From the NCBI RefSeq assembly GCF_001426685.1, contig NZ_LMFB01000020.1, positions 81,784-145,783 of the forward strand: a stretch of DNA of 64,000 nucleotides, given 5' to 3'. This stretch comes from Rhizobium sp. Root483D2 (GTDB lineage Bacteria > Pseudomonadota > Alphaproteobacteria > Rhizobiales > Rhizobiaceae). Positions 63,851-64,000 of this stretch are shown one piece after another (within the stretch, counting starts at the first letter, position 1; every line of letters begins with the position of its first letter). A model generated the notes under the pieces. It saw nothing but the letters and a program-made list of their open reading frames with translations. It was not told where the DNA came from and did no database searches. Both the position numbers and the translations under genes were made by a program.

Positions 63851-64000
63851 CAGCCGGTCTCCCCTGTTTGTTGATGTTCTGCAGGAAGTCGGCATAGCCG
63901 GCAAGGTCGAAAGCCTGGACATAGGTCTTGACCGCGTCGGTAAAGGGCTGGTTCTCCTCAAGCCGGGCGAGATCGGCGAGCTTGGCCTCGATGCCGCGGA
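63843..64000 (-). CDS. C-terminal end of a probable sensor kinase (partial)
   Basis: The minus strand has an open frame from the window edge to a TGA at 63843-63845, giving 51 residues. It begins RGIEAKLADLARLEENQPFT and ends in NKQGRPAGE. The end overlaps the start of the response regulator gene by 8 bases, a layout usual for a hybrid sensor kinase followed by its regulator. The fragment itself is too short to prove the family; it is alpha-helical by appearance. The rest lies beyond the window. Confidence 0.5.
   Translation of the reverse strand, partial: RGIEAKLADLARLEENQPFTDAVKTYVQAFDLAGYADFLQNINKQGRPAGE

Noticed and set aside
1-64000. CRISPR arrays, insertion sequences, integrases, rRNA and tRNA genes
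   Set aside because: I looked for regularly spaced direct repeats, transposase motifs and RNA gene cores and found none. The repeats present are inverted-repeat elements without a coding part.

Overview
The window reads as a chromosome-like or chromid-like segment of an alphaproteobacterium of the order Hyphomicrobiales, most likely a Rhizobium/Agrobacterium-type member of the Rhizobiaceae. Reasons: high GC with strong third-position G/C; very many ABC importers per kilobase; rhizobial intergenic inverted-repeat mosaics (RIME/ABC type) at about ten places; an HWE-family histidine kinase; two GGAAC-N16-CGTT promoters of the alphaproteobacterial EcfG stress type; a soxBDAG locus; and a liv operon carrying a DUF6867-like gene. 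I saw no rRNA, tRNA, CRISPR, insertion sequence or integrase. The whole window looks like accessory catabolism, transport and signalling.

Layout. (1) 0-4 kb: a tightly overlapping trio of CoA-transferase, enoyl-CoA hydratase and aldehyde dehydrogenase. (2) 4.2-15.7 kb: a LacI regulator divergent from a sugar ABC importer of the glucose/mannose type, followed by a GMC oxidoreductase, an SDR dehydrogenase, a second GMC oxidoreductase, a Dabb protein and a glycerate 2-kinase. This looks like an oxidative sugar or polyol route that ends at phosphoglycerate. Two copies of a 13-bp LacI-like operator sit in the divergent promoter region. (3) 15.7-19.9 kb: a stress-signalling island with a single-domain response regulator, a convergent HWE kinase, a transglutaminase-like protein and a 49-residue membrane protein. 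(4) 20.3-23 kb: an aldehyde dehydrogenase and an EamA exporter. (5) 23-33.9 kb: an aminotransferase and a LysR regulator divergent from an agmatinase-family ureohydrolase, a polar amino-acid importer without its own ATPase, a polyamine-type importer and a nitrilase-family amidase. I infer a guanidino-compound or polyamine scavenging cluster.

(6) 34-39.5 kb: a GFA-fold protein, a DUF3833 protein, and what looks like an electrophile/quinone defence group: an MhqO-like VOC protein, an FMN reductase, an MhqO-MhqD fusion preceded by a 21-bp tandem repeat, and an SDR. (7) 39.6-46.7 kb: a Crp/Fnr regulator, a lone receiver protein, and an RND pump with two lipoprotein adaptors (TriABC-like layout). 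(8) 46.8-48.8 kb: an orphan DUF2793 phage/GTA tail-fibre-like gene and cysQ. (9) 49.1-56.8 kb: heterotetrameric sarcosine oxidase soxBDAG and a dimethylglycine-dehydrogenase-like flavoprotein. (10) 57-62.8 kb: a branched-chain amino-acid-type importer livHMGF, a DUF6867-like membrane protein and a binding protein. (11) 62.9-64 kb: a REC-LuxR response regulator and the 3' end of what is probably its partner sensor kinase, which runs off the window.

The best candidates for something new are the EcfG-type promoters that bracket the HWE kinase/response-regulator pair, the guanidino-compound cluster with two importers, the MhqO-MhqD fusion with its 21-bp repeats, and a family of about 116-190 bp inverted-repeat elements with conserved internal hairpins. 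Functional statements rest on reading the translated sequences and on family knowledge; no database search was run.
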